This document shows, piece by piece, positions 8,804-18,793 of a stretch of 64,000 nucleotides of DNA. Below the pieces are notes generated by a model. The model ran no database searches. It worked only from the letters and a program-made list of their open reading frames with translations, and was not told the DNA's origin. Source of the stretch: Aeromicrobium sp. PE09-221 (GTDB taxonomy: Bacteria; Actinomycetota; Actinomycetes; Propionibacteriales; Nocardioidaceae); assembly GCF_002174305.1 (NCBI RefSeq), contig NZ_MIJB01000016.1, positions 1 to 64,000 on the forward strand. The letters are read 5' to 3'. A program made the position numbers and the translations under genes. Within the stretch, counting starts at the first letter, position 1, and every line of letters starts with the position of its first letter.

Positions 8804-9603
8804 GCCCACTGCGGGTCGCCACCGACGGCTGGGTCGTCGCCAAGCGCAATCTGATCAAGATCAAGCGGGTTCCGGAGATCATGGTCTTCGTCCTGATGTC
8901 GCCGATCATGTTCGTGCTGCTGTTCGCCTATGTCTTCGGCGGGGCGATCGACGCAGGCCCCGGTTTGGACTACAAGGAGTTCCTGATCGGCGGTATCTTC
9001 GCGCAGACGGTCGTATTCGGTGCGACCTATTCCGGGGCCGCGCTCGCCGAGGACATGCAGAAGGGCTTCATCGACCGGTTCCGTTCCCTGCCGATGTCCC
9101 GTTCGGCGGTGCTCGTGGGACGCACGACCTCCGATGTCGTCTACAACGTGGTCTCGCTCGCCGTCATGGCGATCACGGGGTTGTTCGTCGGCTGGCGGGC
9201 GCACGGGTCGATCCTCGAGACCGCCGCGGCGTTCGCGCTGTTGCTGGTGTTCGCCTACGCGATCAGCTGGGTGATGGCCTTCATCGGCTTGATCGTGCCG
9301 AGTGTCGATGTCATCAACAACGCCTCCTTCCTGGTGATCATGCCGTTGACCTTCGTCTCGAATGCTTTCGTGCCCTTGGAGTCCTTCCCCTCGGGCTTGC
9401 GCCATGTCGTGGAGTGGAACCCGGTCTCGGCGATCACGCAGGGGGTGCGTGAGCTCTTCGGCAACGTCCCCGACGGGATGCACGTGCCGGAGGTGTGGTC
9501 GATGCAGCATCCGGTGCTGTACACACTGCTCTGGATCGTCCTCATCCTGCTGGTCTTCGTGCCGCTCTCGGTGCGTCAGTACCAGCGCACGACCGGCAAG
9601 TGA
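8800..9603 (+). CDS. ABC-2 type transporter permease, DrrB family
   Basis: A 267-aa integral membrane protein with six predicted hydrophobic segments and the ABC-2 signature near the C-terminal third (FVSNAFVPLESFP, then PVSAITQGVRELF). It overlaps the ATPase gene by 4 nt (ATGA), so the pair is co-translated as a DrrA-DrrB exporter. A strong hairpin follows at 9604-9637. Confidence 0.92.
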   Translation: MSPLRVATDGWVVAKRNLIKIKRVPEIMVFVLMSPIMFVLLFAYVFGGAIDAGPGLDYKEFLIGGIFAQTVVFGATYSGAALAEDMQKGFIDRFRSLPMSRSAVLVGRTTSDVVYNVVSLAVMAITGLFVGWRAHGSILETAAAFALLLVFAYAISWVMAFIGLIVPSVDVINNASFLVIMPLTFVSNAFVPLESFPSGLRHVVEWNPVSAITQGVRELFGNVPDGMHVPEVWSMQHPVLYTLLWIVLILLVFVPLSVRQYQRTTGK

Positions 9604-9637
9604 GCGAGGCGCTCCGCCCGTGCCCGGAGCGCCTCGC
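9604..9637 (+). terminator. Hairpin terminator after drrAB-like pair
   Basis: Perfect 13-bp stem (GCGAGGCGCTCCG at 9604-9616, pairing with 9625-9637) with an 8-nt loop, directly after the permease stop. No T tract follows, as is usual in such high-G+C genomes. Confidence 0.65.
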
Positions 9638-9731
9638 CGATCCACCAAGTGCGTGGGCGTAGGCTGAAGACCTTCCCCGACGCCGCCCTCGTGGGCACCG
9701 AGCCACGTCATGTCTGGAGGCCACCACCGCG

Positions 9732-12700
9732 ATGCCGAGCAACTCGAGCTTTGTGCACCTGCACGTCCATACCGAGTACTCGATGCTCGACGGGCACGCG
9801 TTGCTCGACGGGCTGTTCGAGCGGACCGCCGAGCTGGGGATGCCGGCCATCGCGATGACCGACCATGGCAATGTGCACGGTGCCTACGACTTCTGGTCCA
9901 AGGCCCGTGACCACGGGGTCAAGCCGATCATCGGCATGGAGGCGTACCTCACCCCGGGCACGCATCGTGGTGAGCGTCGCCGCGTCCGGTGGGGCAAGGG
10001 CGACACCGCCGAGGAGAACGGCAACGACGTCGCCGGTGGCGGTGCCTACACGCACATGACCATGCTCGCGACCAGCACCGAGGGCATGCACAATCTGTTC
10101 CGCATCTCCTCGCGTTCGAGCCAGGAAGGCTTCTACTACAAGCCACGTGCCGATCGTGAGCTGCTGCAGGAGTACGCCTCGGGGATCGTCGCCACGACGG
10201 GATGCCCCTCCGGTGAGGTGCAGACCCGGTTGAGACTCGGACAGTACGAGGAGGCCCGACGCGCCGCGGGGGAGTACCAGGAGATCTTCGGCAAGGAGAA
10301 CTTCTTCCTCGAGTTGATGGACCACGGCCTCGGGATCGAGAAGGTGGTCCGCGACGATCTCCTCCGGCTGGGCCGCGAGCTCGGCATCCCGCCCGTGGCC
10401 ACCAATGACTCGCACTACACCCACCCCGATGACGCCCAGGCCCACGATGCGTTGATCTGCATCGCCTCCGGCAAGACCCTCAGCGATCCCAAGCGCCTCA
10501 AGTTCGACGGCGGCGGGTACTACATCAAGTCGGCCGCCGAGATGCGCGAGGTGTGGGAGGACACCTACGGAATGAAAGAGGCGTGCGACAACACCCTCCT
10601 CATCGCCGAGCGCTGCGATATCAACTTCACCGAGTCCACCGGCGGCTACATGGCCCGTGCCGATATCCCCGAGGGCGAGACCGAGGAGTCCTGGTTCGTC
10701 AAGGAGGTCTGGAACGGTATCCGGGCGCGCTACGGCGACGACTTCTCCGATGACGTGCGCGAGCGCACGGAGAAGGAGCTCGACGTCATCCGTACCAAGG
10801 GGTATTGCGGGTACTACCTCGTGGTCGCGGACTTCATCAACTGGGCCAAGGACAACGGCATCCGTGTGGGCCCGGGCCGCGGTTCGGGTGCCGGCTCGAT
10901 CGCCGCCTACGCATTGCGCATCACCGACCTGTGCCCCTTGCAGCACGGCCTGATCTTCGAGCGCTTCCTCAACCCCGAGCGACCCTCGATGCCCGACTTC
11001 GACATCGACTTCGACGAGCGTCGTCGCGGCGAGGTCATCGAATACGTCACCCAGAAGTACGGCAAGGAGCGCGTGGCCCAGATCGCCACCTTCGGCCGGC
11101 TCAAGGCCAAAGCCGCGATCAAGGACGCGTCCCGGGTGCTCGACTACCCCTTCGCGATGGGCGAGAAGATCACCAAGGCACTGCCGGCCGATGTCATGGG
11201 CAAGGGCGTGCCGCTGTCGGAGCTGTTCAACGAGAAACACAGCAGGTACGGCGACGGTAAGGACTTCCGCGAGCTGCACCAGAACGACCCCGATGTCCGC
11301 AAGGTCTTCGACGTTGCGCTCGGCCTGGAGGGGCAGATCCGCCAGTGGGGCGTCCACGCCGCCGGCGTCATCATGAGCAGCGAGCCGCTGCTCGACATCG
11401 TGCCGATCATGAAGCGCGAGCAGGACGGCGCCATCATCACCCAGTTCGACTACCCGATGTGCGAATCGCTCGGGCTGGTCAAGATGGACTTCCTGGGCCT
11501 GCGCAACCTGACGGTCCTCGACGATGCGGTCGAGAACATCAAGGCCAACCGCGATCATGAGCTGGTGTTGGAGGACATCCCCTTCGACGATCCGGAGACC
11601 TACAAGCTCCTCGGGCGCGGCGACACGCTCGGCGTCTTCCAGCTCGACGGCGGGCCCATGCGCCAGCTGCTGCGCATGATGCAGCCGGACAACTTCGAGG
11701 ACATCTCGGCCGTCATCGCGTTGTACCGTCCCGGCCCGATGGGCGCCGACAGCCACACCAACTATGCCAAGCGCAAGACCGGCCGACAGAAGATCGACTA
11801 CATCCACCCCGAGCTCACCGAGGCGCTCAAACCGATCCTCGGCACCACCTACGGCCTGATCGTGTATCAGGAGCAGGTCATGAGCATCGCCCAGGAGCTG
11901 GCCGGTTACACGCTCGGACAAGCCGACAACCTGCGCCGCGCCATGGGCAAGAAGAAGCGCGAGGTCCTGCAGAAGGAGTTCGTGGGCTTCGAGGGCGGCA
12001 TGCTGGACAAGGGCTTCTCCAAGGAGGCCATCAAGACGCTGTGGGACATCCTCGTGCCCTTCGCCGACTACGCCTTCAACAAGGCCCACTCGGCCGCCTA
12101 CGGTGTGGTGTCCTATTGGACGGCCTACCTCAAAGCCCACTATCCGGCCGAGTACATGGCCGCGCTGCTCACCAGCGTCAAGGGCGACAAGGACAAGTCG
12201 GCCATCTACCTCGGCGAGTGCCGCCGGCTCGGCATCAAGGTGCTGCCCCCCGATGTCAATGAGTCCTTCCAGAACTTCACCACGATCGGCACCGATATCC
12301 GATTCGGCCTGACGGCGGTGCGCAATGTCGGCACCAATGTCGTCAACGAGATGGTGCGCACGCGTGAGGAGAAGGGGCATTACACGAGCTTCACGGACTT
12401 CCTGGACAAGGTGCCCGGGCAGGTCTGCAACAAGCGGCTCGTCGACTCGCTGATCAAGGCCGGTGCCTTCGACTCGCTGAATCACCGGCGCCGGGCGCTC
12501 AATGCGATCGCGGAGGACGCGGTCGACAGCTATGCGGCGCTCAAGAAGGGTTCGGAGTTCCAGGATTCGCTGTTCGGGGGAGGGGAGGACGACCAGAAGG
12601 TCGTCAGCATCGTCCTGCCCGATGTCGGCGAGTGGGACAAGACCCAGCTGCTGAGCTTCGAGCGCGACATGCTCGGCCTGTACGTGTCCGATCACCCGCT

Positions 12701-13271
12701 GGCGGGCCTCGAGCACGTCCTGCGCGCGAGCAGCGATGTCTCGATCGGCGATCTGATCGAGGACACCGAGCGCCCCGATGGCACCTCGGTCAAGATCTGC
12801 GGTCTCATCACCAATGTGCAGCGTCGACTGTCCAAGAAGGGCGACACCTGGGCCTCGGTCACGATCGAGGACCTCGAGGGCTCGGTCGACGTGATGGTGT
12901 TCCCCGCCGCCTACAATCTCGCCGCCCCGGTGCTGGTGCCGGACTCCGTGGTCGTGGTCAAGGCCCGGCTGCGGCGCAGCGACGACGGCATCGACCTGTC
13001 CGCGCAGGAGATCACCCGGCCGTCCATGACCCAGGGCAGGACCGATGCTCCACTGACGGTGACGATGCCAGTCGGCCTGTGCACCCCGGAGACGGTCGCC
13101 TCGTTCAAGAGCGTGCTCGCCTCCCATCCGGGCGTGACGGAGGTGCATCTGCGCTTGGCGGGCCGTGACACCGTCAAGACCATGCGATTGGACACCTCGT
13201 TGCGTGTGTCGACCAGCTCTGCGCTCTTCGCGGATCTCAAAGAGTTGCTCGGTCCCGGGTGCCTCGGATGA
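9732..13271 (+). CDS. dnaE: DNA polymerase III alpha subunit (replicative polymerase)
   Basis: At 1179 aa this is a full-length DnaE1. The N-terminal PHP domain starts with HLHVHTEYS (residues about 8-16) and contains MTDHGN, consistent with actinobacterial DnaE1 whose PHP domain proofreads. The C-family polymerase core carries the catalytic PDFDIDFDE near residues 420-428, followed by YRPGPM and NKAHSAAYG. The C-terminal third has the helix-hairpin-helix and an OB-fold (about residues 1010-1090). A GGAGG site precedes the ATG. The last codon overlaps the next gene's ATG. Confidence 0.98.
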   Translation: MPSNSSFVHLHVHTEYSMLDGHALLDGLFERTAELGMPAIAMTDHGNVHGAYDFWSKARDHGVKPIIGMEAYLTPGTHRGERRRVRWGKGDTAEENGNDVAGGGAYTHMTMLATSTEGMHNLFRISSRSSQEGFYYKPRADRELLQEYASGIVATTGCPSGEVQTRLRLGQYEEARRAAGEYQEIFGKENFFLELMDHGLGIEKVVRDDLLRLGRELGIPPVATNDSHYTHPDDAQAHDALICIASGKTLSDPKRLKFDGGGYYIKSAAEMREVWEDTYGMKEACDNTLLIAERCDINFTESTGGYMARADIPEGETEESWFVKEVWNGIRARYGDDFSDDVRERTEKELDVIRTKGYCGYYLVVADFINWAKDNGIRVGPGRGSGAGSIAAYALRITDLCPLQHGLIFERFLNPERPSMPDFDIDFDERRRGEVIEYVTQKYGKERVAQIATFGRLKAKAAIKDASRVLDYPFAMGEKITKALPADVMGKGVPLSELFNEKHSRYGDGKDFRELHQNDPDVRKVFDVALGLEGQIRQWGVHAAGVIMSSEPLLDIVPIMKREQDGAIITQFDYPMCESLGLVKMDFLGLRNLTVLDDAVENIKANRDHELVLEDIPFDDPETYKLLGRGDTLGVFQLDGGPMRQLLRMMQPDNFEDISAVIALYRPGPMGADSHTNYAKRKTGRQKIDYIHPELTEALKPILGTTYGLIVYQEQVMSIAQELAGYTLGQADNLRRAMGKKKREVLQKEFVGFEGGMLDKGFSKEAIKTLWDILVPFADYAFNKAHSAAYGVVSYWTAYLKAHYPAEYMAALLTSVKGDKDKSAIYLGECRRLGIKVLPPDVNESFQNFTTIGTDIRFGLTAVRNVGTNVVNEMVRTREEKGHYTSFTDFLDKVPGQVCNKRLVDSLIKAGAFDSLNHRRRALNAIAEDAVDSYAALKKGSEFQDSLFGGGEDDQKVVSIVLPDVGEWDKTQLLSFERDMLGLYVSDHPLAGLEHVLRASSDVSIGDLIEDTERPDGTSVKICGLITNVQRRLSKKGDTWASVTIEDLEGSVDVMVFPAAYNLAAPVLVPDSVVVVKARLRRSDDGIDLSAQEITRPSMTQGRTDAPLTVTMPVGLCTPETVASFKSVLASHPGVTEVHLRLAGRDTVKTMRLDTSLRVSTSSALFADLKELLGPGCLG

Positions 13272-13807
13272 GTAGGACGCGGCTCAGTGCCGCGGTCCTG
13301 GTCGTCCTCCTCGCGGCGCTCGTGGGAATCGCCTGCGGATTCCTGTGGTTGCTGATCGCCGAGCCGGCGCAGTGGCTGTACACCGAACAAGGACTCGTGC
13401 TCGACGAGGCCGCCGCGGCTCAGCAGTTCGGCATCGTCGCCTGGTTCGTGGTGATCGGGGGCGTGGTGGGTCTGATCGGCGGCTGGGCCCTCGAGCGGTG
13501 GCGATCACCGGACGGCTGGATCCTCGTGCCGCTCGTGGTGGTGGCAGGTCTGGTGGCCGCACTGTTGTGCTCGCGTGTCGGACTGGCCTTCGGTCCGCCG
13601 GACCCGGCGGGTGTGACGGGCATCGAGGTCGGCGATCGCGTCCCGCTGCGCTTCGCCCTCGACGCCTTCTCGCCGCTGTTGTCGTGGGTCATCGGCGGGC
13701 TGCTGGGCCTTGCCGCCTCGGTTTATGTACGCCCCGCGGCGCCGCGCGAGTCAGCGGGCGATGGCAGCGACGATGGCATCGGTGATGCCGATCAGATCGT
13801 CCGGTGA
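13268..13807 (+). CDS. Actinobacterial membrane protein, DUF2567-like
   Basis: A 179-aa protein with four hydrophobic segments (about residues 6-32, 54-75, 85-105 and 135-158). A loop between segments 1 and 2 carries an acidic stretch, and the tail is Asp-rich. It is coupled to dnaE by a 4-nt ATGA overlap. Its 3' end overlaps the convergent ybaK gene by about 57 bp. The position and topology resemble DUF2567 proteins; no function is known. Confidence 0.7.
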   Translation: MSRTRLSAAVLVVLLAALVGIACGFLWLLIAEPAQWLYTEQGLVLDEAAAAQQFGIVAWFVVIGGVVGLIGGWALERWRSPDGWILVPLVVVAGLVAALLCSRVGLAFGPPDPAGVTGIEVGDRVPLRFALDAFSPLLSWVIGGLLGLAASVYVRPAAPRESAGDGSDDGIGDADQIVR

Positions 13808-14239
13808 CACCTCCGCCTCGAGCCCGCGACGTCCGCCGGACACGAAGACGGTCGGCCACGCTCTGACGCTCGTGTCGACCACGGTCCGCAACCGGGTGCG
13901 CTGGCCGAAGGGCGAGATCCCACCCACCACGTAGCCGGTGGCGCGCTGCGCGGCCTCCGGGTCGGCCATGGTCGCCCGCTTGGTCCCCAGCGCGGCCGCG
14001 CTGGCTTTGAGGTCCAGCCGGGCGGACACGGGGACGACCGCCACGGCGAGACGGCCCCCGATATCGATCACCAGGGTCTTGAACACGCGGGCGGGGTCGA
14101 GCCCGAGTGCCTCAGCACCCTCGAGGCCGAAGGACTCGGCTCGGGGATCGTGTTCATAGGAGTGTGCCGTGGCGCGCACGCCCGCCCGCCGCAGTGCGGT
14201 GAACGCGGGCGTGCTCTCCGTGCTCGTCCTCTTGGCCAC
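13751..14239 (-). CDS. ybaK: YbaK/EbsC-type aminoacyl-tRNA deacylase
   Basis: A 162-aa trans-editing enzyme of the YbaK family, which hydrolyses Cys-tRNA-Pro and related mischarged tRNAs. Family landmarks VFKTLV (with the conserved Lys), TGYVVGGISPFG and the central beta-sheet blocks are all present, so it looks intact. The GTG start follows TACCGT by 6 nt, suggesting a leaderless transcript. Its 3' end overlaps the convergent membrane-protein gene. Confidence 0.92.
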   Translation of the reverse strand: MAKRTSTESTPAFTALRRAGVRATAHSYEHDPRAESFGLEGAEALGLDPARVFKTLVIDIGGRLAVAVVPVSARLDLKASAAALGTKRATMADPEAAQRATGYVVGGISPFGQRTRLRTVVDTSVRAWPTVFVSGGRRGLEAEVSPDDLIGITDAIVAAIAR

Positions 14240-14245
14240 CTGCCC

Positions 14246-14251
14246 ACGGTA
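14246..14251 (-). promoter_or_regulatory. -10 element of ybaK, leaderless type
   Basis: TACCGT on the minus strand, 6 nt before the GTG start, with no ribosome site between. Confidence 0.5.
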
Positions 14252-14315
14252 GGGCCTCGCCGGCCTCTCGCGGAACGGCGGCGGTGGCGCGAGGTCCGGT
14301 GCCGCTGCGGTTCCG

Positions 14316-14321
14316 TAGACT
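14316..14321 (+). promoter_or_regulatory. -10 element of hisD, leaderless type
   Basis: TAGACT ends 6 nt before the GTG start of hisD. The first histidine genes probably form a leaderless operon from here, with no room for a leader-peptide attenuator. Confidence 0.55.
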
Positions 14322-14327
14322 TCTGTC

Positions 14328-15635
14328 GTGAACCTTCGACGTCTGGACCTGCGCTCTGTCGACCCCTCGACTGCGAGCGAGTACCGTCATGCGGTGCCGC
14401 GCGCGGAGGTCGATGTCGAGCATGCGCTCGCTGCCGTCGAACCGATCTGCACCGATGTCCGTGAGCGTGGCTCCGTCGCCGTGCTGGAGGCCGGCGAGCG
14501 GTTCGACCGCGTCCGGCCCGAGCGGCTCCGGGTGCCGGCCGAGGCCATGAGCCGGGCGCTGGCAGAGCTCGATCCAGCGATCCGCGCGGGTCTGGAGGAG
14601 TCGATCTCCCGCCTGCGCGCGACCTGCGAGGCCGAGCTCGAGAGGTCCGTCACCACCGAGGTGGCTCCGGGGGCCCGCGTCGAGCGCCGGATCGTGCCGA
14701 TGCAGCGTGTCGGACTGTACGTCCCGGGTGGGCTCGCGCCGCTCGTCAGCACTGTCGTCATGAACGCGGTGCCGGCTCAGGTCGCCGGGGTGCCGGGTAT
14801 CGCCCTCTCCAGCCCCCCGCAGTCCGACTTCGAGGGCCTGCCACACCCCACGATCCTCGCGGCCTGCGCGTTGTTGGGCATCGACGAGGTCTACGCGGCC
14901 GGCGGAGCGCAGGCGCTCGCCATGTTCGCCTACGGCACGGAGGACTGCCCCAAGGTCGACCTGATCACCGGGCCGGGCAATATCTTCGTGGCCGCCGCCA
15001 AACGGTACCTGCAGGGCGTCGTCGCGATCGACTCCGAGGCCGGACCCACCGAGATCGCGATCATCGCCGATGACTCCGCCGAAGCCGCCTATGTCGCGGC
15101 AGACCTCATCAGCCAGGCCGAACACGATCCGCTCGCCGCGAGCGTGCTGATCACCGACAGCGAGTCCCTCGCGGATGCCGTCGACGCCGAGCTGACCCGT
15201 CAGGTGCCCCAGGCCAAGCACGACGAGCGCATCTCGACAGCGCTGGAGGGCCGACAGTCCGCCACGGTGCTGGTGCGCGATATCGACCAGGCGATCGACG
15301 TCGCGAATGCGTACGCCGCGGAGCACCTGGAGATCCAGACCCGCGAGGCCGCCGCCGTCGCGGCGCGCATCATCAACGCGGGTGCCGTGTTCGTCGGCGA
15401 TTTCACTCCTGTCTCGCTCGGCGACTACGCGGCGGGCTCGAACCACGTGCTGCCGACCGCGGGGTGCGCCTGTCACTCCTCGGGATTGTCGGTGCGTGCC
15501 TTCTGCAAGAACATGCACGTCGTCACCTACTCCGCCGAGGCCCTCGGCGAGGTGGGGCAGAAGGTCGTCACACTTGCGGAGGCCGAGGATCTGCCGTCCC
15601 ACGGCGCCGCGGTCTCGATCCGGACGGAGCGCTGA
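14328..15635 (+). CDS. hisD: Histidinol dehydrogenase
   Basis: A 435-aa zinc enzyme that oxidises histidinol to histidine in two NAD-dependent steps, the last reactions of histidine synthesis. Recognisable blocks are [30 protein letters not shown] and the signature EHLEIQTR through [12 protein letters not shown], which holds zinc and catalytic residues. First gene of the hisD-C-B-H run; hisC begins 1 bp after its stop. Confidence 0.98.
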   Translation: MNLRRLDLRSVDPSTASEYRHAVPRAEVDVEHALAAVEPICTDVRERGSVAVLEAGERFDRVRPERLRVPAEAMSRALAELDPAIRAGLEESISRLRATCEAELERSVTTEVAPGARVERRIVPMQRVGLYVPGGLAPLVSTVVMNAVPAQVAGVPGIALSSPPQSDFEGLPHPTILAACALLGIDEVYAAGGAQALAMFAYGTEDCPKVDLITGPGNIFVAAAKRYLQGVVAIDSEAGPTEIAIIADDSAEAAYVAADLISQAEHDPLAASVLITDSESLADAVDAELTRQVPQAKHDERISTALEGRQSATVLVRDIDQAIDVANAYAAEHLEIQTREAAAVAARIINAGAVFVGDFTPVSLGDYAAGSNHVLPTAGCACHSSGLSVRAFCKNMHVVTYSAEALGEVGQKVVTLAEAEDLPSHGAAVSIRTER

Positions 15636-15636
15636 C

Positions 15637-16716
15637 GTGGCACTGCCCTCCTGGGTGCCGATCCGCGAGGATCTGCGCCCCTACGAACCGTACGGTGCTC
15701 CGCAGCTGAGCGATGTCATCATGCTCAATGTCAACGAGAACCCGTACGCGCCGAGTGCGGCGATCGCGGACGATATCGCGGTCGCGGTGCGCGAGGCCGT
15801 CCTCGGGCTGAACCGGTATCCCGACCGCGAGGCGACTGAGCTCCGCGCGGCGCTAGCGAACTACCTCGGGCACGGGCTCTCCGGTGAGCAGGTGTGGGCC
15901 GCCAACGGCTCCAATGAGGTCATGCTGCAGATCCTGCAGGCCTTCGGCGGGCCCGGCCGTACCGCGGTGTCCTTCGCGCCGACGTACTCGATGTATCCCG
16001 AGTACGCGCGCGATACGCACACGCGATGGATCACGGCGCCGCGCGACGACGACTTCACGGTCGACCCCGACCTCGCCGTGGACTTCATCGAGGCGGAGAG
16101 CCCCGATGTCGTGCTGCTCACCTCGCCGAACAATCCGACCGGGACGGCGTTGCCGCTCTCGACCGTCGAGAGGGTCCTGGCCGTCGCTCCCGGCGTCGTG
16201 GTCGTCGACGAGGCGTACGCGGAGTTCCGCCGCGCCGGCACGCCGACGGCGCTGGAACTGTTGGAGGCCCACCCGCGCCTGATCGTCAGCCGCACGATGA
16301 GCAAGGCCTTCGCGCTCGCGGGGGGCCGGCTCGGTTATGCGGCCGCCGATGCGGCGATCATCGACGCTCTGCGCATCGTCAGGCTGCCTTATCACCTGTC
16401 CGCCGTGACCCAGGCCACGGCGCTCGCGGCTCTGCGCCACCGTGACGAACTGTTGGCCCAGGTCGATGCCCTGCGCGCCGCTCGCGACGAGCTGTCCAGT
16501 TGGCTGAGCTGCAGAGGACATGAGGTCGCCGAGTCCGATGCCAACTTCGTGCTCTTCGGGCGGTTCGCCGACCGGCACGCCATCTGGCAGGGTCTCGTGG
16601 ACCGCGGCGTGCTGATCCGGGAGACTGGTCCCGAGGGCTGGCTGCGCGTCTCGGTCGGCACGCCCGTGGAGATGAACGCTTTCTATACCGCACTTTCGGA
16701 GGTCGATCCCCGGTGA
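15637..16716 (+). CDS. hisC: Histidinol-phosphate aminotransferase
   Basis: A 359-aa PLP enzyme that transaminates imidazole acetol-phosphate to histidinol-phosphate. PLP-binding Lys223 lies in [25 protein letters not shown] near the N-terminus and TSPNNPTGT are family features. The GTG start at 15637 is chosen because it directly follows the hisD stop; the open frame runs further upstream inside hisD. The 3' end overlaps hisB by 4 nt (GTGA). Confidence 0.97.
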   Translation: MALPSWVPIREDLRPYEPYGAPQLSDVIMLNVNENPYAPSAAIADDIAVAVREAVLGLNRYPDREATELRAALANYLGHGLSGEQVWAANGSNEVMLQILQAFGGPGRTAVSFAPTYSMYPEYARDTHTRWITAPRDDDFTVDPDLAVDFIEAESPDVVLLTSPNNPTGTALPLSTVERVLAVAPGVVVVDEAYAEFRRAGTPTALELLEAHPRLIVSRTMSKAFALAGGRLGYAAADAAIIDALRIVRLPYHLSAVTQATALAALRHRDELLAQVDALRAARDELSSWLSCRGHEVAESDANFVLFGRFADRHAIWQGLVDRGVLIRETGPEGWLRVSVGTPVEMNAFYTALSEVDPR

Positions 16717-17315
16717 GCAACCGCACCGCCACTATCGAGCGTCAGACATCGGAGAGCCGCGTCTCGGTCCAGCTCGACCTCGACGGCACGGGCCGCGCCG
16801 ACATCAGCACGGGCGTGGGCTTCTACGATCACATGCTGACGGCGCTCTCGCGGCATTCGCTGATCGATCTCACTGTGCGCTCCGAGGGCGATCTGCACAT
16901 CGACGCGCACCACACCGTCGAGGACACGGCGATCGTCATCGGCGACGCGTTGCGCGAGGCGCTGGGCGACAAGTCCGGTATCCGGCGCTACGGCAATGCC
17001 ACGATCCCCTTGGACGAGGCGCTCGCCGCCTGCGTCGTGGATGTGTCAGGGAGGCCCTATTTCGTGCACGCCGGCGAGCCGGAGCGCCAGATCACGGCGG
17101 TGATCGGCGATCGGTATATCGGCTCGCTGACCTCGCACGTCTTCGAGTCGATCGCGCACCATGCGGGCATCACCGTGCACATGACGCTGCTCGGTGGCCG
17201 CGATCCGCACCACATCGCCGAGGCCCAGTTCAAGGCCCTCGCACGCGCCCTGCGTGAGGCGGTCGCCCTCGACCCGCGCGAGACCGGCGTGCCGAGCACC
17301 AAGGGCGCGCTGTGA
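16713..17315 (+). CDS. hisB: Imidazoleglycerol-phosphate dehydratase
   Basis: A 200-aa manganese enzyme that dehydrates imidazole glycerol phosphate. This is the monofunctional form, without the histidinol-phosphatase domain found in enterobacteria. The two metal-binding repeats [10 protein letters not shown] and [12 protein letters not shown] are visible, together with GVGFYDHML. It starts at a GTG overlapping the hisC stop. Confidence 0.98.
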   Translation: MSNRTATIERQTSESRVSVQLDLDGTGRADISTGVGFYDHMLTALSRHSLIDLTVRSEGDLHIDAHHTVEDTAIVIGDALREALGDKSGIRRYGNATIPLDEALAACVVDVSGRPYFVHAGEPERQITAVIGDRYIGSLTSHVFESIAHHAGITVHMTLLGGRDPHHIAEAQFKALARALREAVALDPRETGVPSTKGAL

Positions 17316-17383
17316 ATCTCGATACGCCGCTCGTGCCTCGCGGCTGCCCGATCACCCAGAGGAACGCCGGAGGCGTGCTGTGA
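17312..17383 (+). CDS. 23-codon bridging mini-ORF between hisB and hisH
   Basis: GTG-started frame ending GGVL. It overlaps the hisB stop (GTGA) and ends in a TGA that overlaps the hisH GTG start (GTGA). It spans the whole 64-bp gap in frame, and the hisH ribosome site GGAGG lies inside it. Probably a translational relay; peptide function is unknown. Confidence 0.4.
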   Translation: MNLDTPLVPRGCPITQRNAGGVL

Positions 17384-18021
17384 CACGAGGGGCACCCATC
17401 GTCGCGGTGCTGGACTACGGTTCGGGCAATCTGCGCTCGGCCGTCCGCGCGGTCGAGCGGGCGGGGGCCGAGGTCGAGCTGACCTCGGATGCCGAGGCCG
17501 CGGAACGGGCCGATGGACTGCTCGTGCCGGGTGTGGGTGCCTTCGCCGCATGCATGGAGGGTTTCCGCGAGGTGGGCGGTGAGCGCATCATCGAACGGCG
17601 GCTGATCGCGGGAGGTCCGGTGCTGGGGATCTGCGTGGGCATGCAGATCCTCTTCGCCGAGGGGATCGAGCACGGGGTGCGTACCCGCGGGTGCGGTGAA
17701 TGGCCGGGCACGGTGGAGCGGCTACAGGCCGAGATCGTTCCTCACATGGGCTGGAACACCGTCGAGCCCCCCGAGGGATCACGGATGTTCGCCGGCATCG
17801 AGCAGGAGCGGTTCTACTTCGTGCACTCCTACGGCGTACGGCGGTGGGAGGTGTCCGAGGGCGGGCCGCTGGCTCCGCCGCGGGCCACCTGGACCTCCTA
17901 TCCGCCGGATCGATTCGTGGCGGCGGTCGAGCACGGCCCGCTGTGGGCGACGCAGTTCCACCCGGAGAAGTCCGGCGACGCGGGCCGGAAACTCCTCGAG
18001 AACTGGATCGCGACGCTCTGA
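17380..18021 (+). CDS. hisH: Imidazole glycerol phosphate synthase, glutaminase subunit
   Basis: A 213-aa class I glutamine amidotransferase that supplies ammonia to HisF. Catalytic Cys85 is in LGICVGMQ and the His/Glu pair is in TQFHPEKSG near the C-terminus. The start at GTG 17380 is set by GGAGG six bases upstream and by alignment to the usual N-terminus ([10 protein letters not shown]). Its partner hisF is about 2.3 kb away, separated by a minus-strand gene, priA and a second minus-strand gene. Confidence 0.96.
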   Translation: MTRGAPIVAVLDYGSGNLRSAVRAVERAGAEVELTSDAEAAERADGLLVPGVGAFAACMEGFREVGGERIIERRLIAGGPVLGICVGMQILFAEGIEHGVRTRGCGEWPGTVERLQAEIVPHMGWNTVEPPEGSRMFAGIEQERFYFVHSYGVRRWEVSEGGPLAPPRATWTSYPPDRFVAAVEHGPLWATQFHPEKSGDAGRKLLENWIATL

Positions 18022-18036
18022 CCTAGGAGGCGCGGC

Positions 18037-18684
18037 TCAGGCCCGGTAGCGCTCGGGGCGGTGGTTGAAGGCCAGCACGATGTTGAGGACCACCGCGCCG
18101 ACCGCGGAGAGCGCGACATTGCCGAGGGGCACCACCGCCAGGGCGGCGATGACCACCGCGGTGTCGAGTCCCATCTGCACGTAGCCAGCCCGCAGCCCGA
18201 GCTTCTCCTGTGCGATGAGCGCCAGCACGTTGAACCCACCGAGGCTCGCCCCGTGCCGGAAGAGGATGAGAAGTCCGACGCCGGCGAGCAGGTTGCCGGC
18301 GATCGCCGCATAGGCCAGTCCGGTCTCCGTCAGTGGCAGCAGGCGCGCGTGCAGTTCCGCGAAGCCCGAGACCAACGCGACCGCCACGATGGACTTGGCC
18401 GTGAAGGGCCACCCCTTCTTCCAGGCCGCGAGGGCGAAGAAGGGGACGTTGACGAGTGCGTACACGATCGCGAAGGGCAGCGGCGTCGCATAGGTGACCA
18501 GCAGTGCGAGGCCCGCGGTGCCTCCGGTGACGGCCTCCGCGGCGTGCAGCAGGTGCAGACCGAAGGCAGCCAGGAAGGTCCCGGTCAGCACACCGAGGAG
18601 GTCCTCGACGGGGGTGTGGGGCAGCGTCACGGCGCTGGGCTCGATCTCGTCGTGGGTGTTCTCGCGGCGCGGTGCCTCCACCAT
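18037..18684 (-). CDS. YitT-family membrane protein
   Basis: About 215 aa with five or six hydrophobic segments and the YitT/DUF161 pattern: a Gly-rich GGTAGLALL segment and the repeated-half GGFNVLALI segment. Function is unknown; no transport substrate is established for the family. It lies on the opposite strand between hisH and priA and ends 15 bp from hisH. GAGAGGAGG lies immediately before ATG 18684 and GTG 18681; either could be the start. Confidence 0.85.
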   Translation of the reverse strand: MVEAPRRENTHDEIEPSAVTLPHTPVEDLLGVLTGTFLAAFGLHLLHAAEAVTGGTAGLALLVTYATPLPFAIVYALVNVPFFALAAWKKGWPFTAKSIVAVALVSGFAELHARLLPLTETGLAYAAIAGNLLAGVGLLILFRHGASLGGFNVLALIAQEKLGLRAGYVQMGLDTAVVIAALAVVPLGNVALSAVGAVVLNIVLAFNHRPERYRA

Positions 18685-18728
18685 TCCTCCTCTGGGCGAC
18701 CGGCCTACTCTACAGGCTCGACTTGTGT

Positions 18729-18772
18729 CCGCTTGTGGCCCGTTACTCACCGGTACAACGGGCCACGAGCGG
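18729..18772. repeat. Palindromic hairpin in the divergent YitT/priA promoter region
   Basis: Arms of 16 bp (CCGCTTGTGGCCCGTT at 18729-18744 and 18757-18772) with one mismatch that becomes a G-T pair, and a 12-nt loop. It occupies the middle of the 110-bp divergent intergenic region, so it could be an operator, a repeat element or a 5' leader structure of priA. Confidence 0.6.
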
Positions 18773-18793
18773 CCAAAAGTCGGTGGAGGCCGG

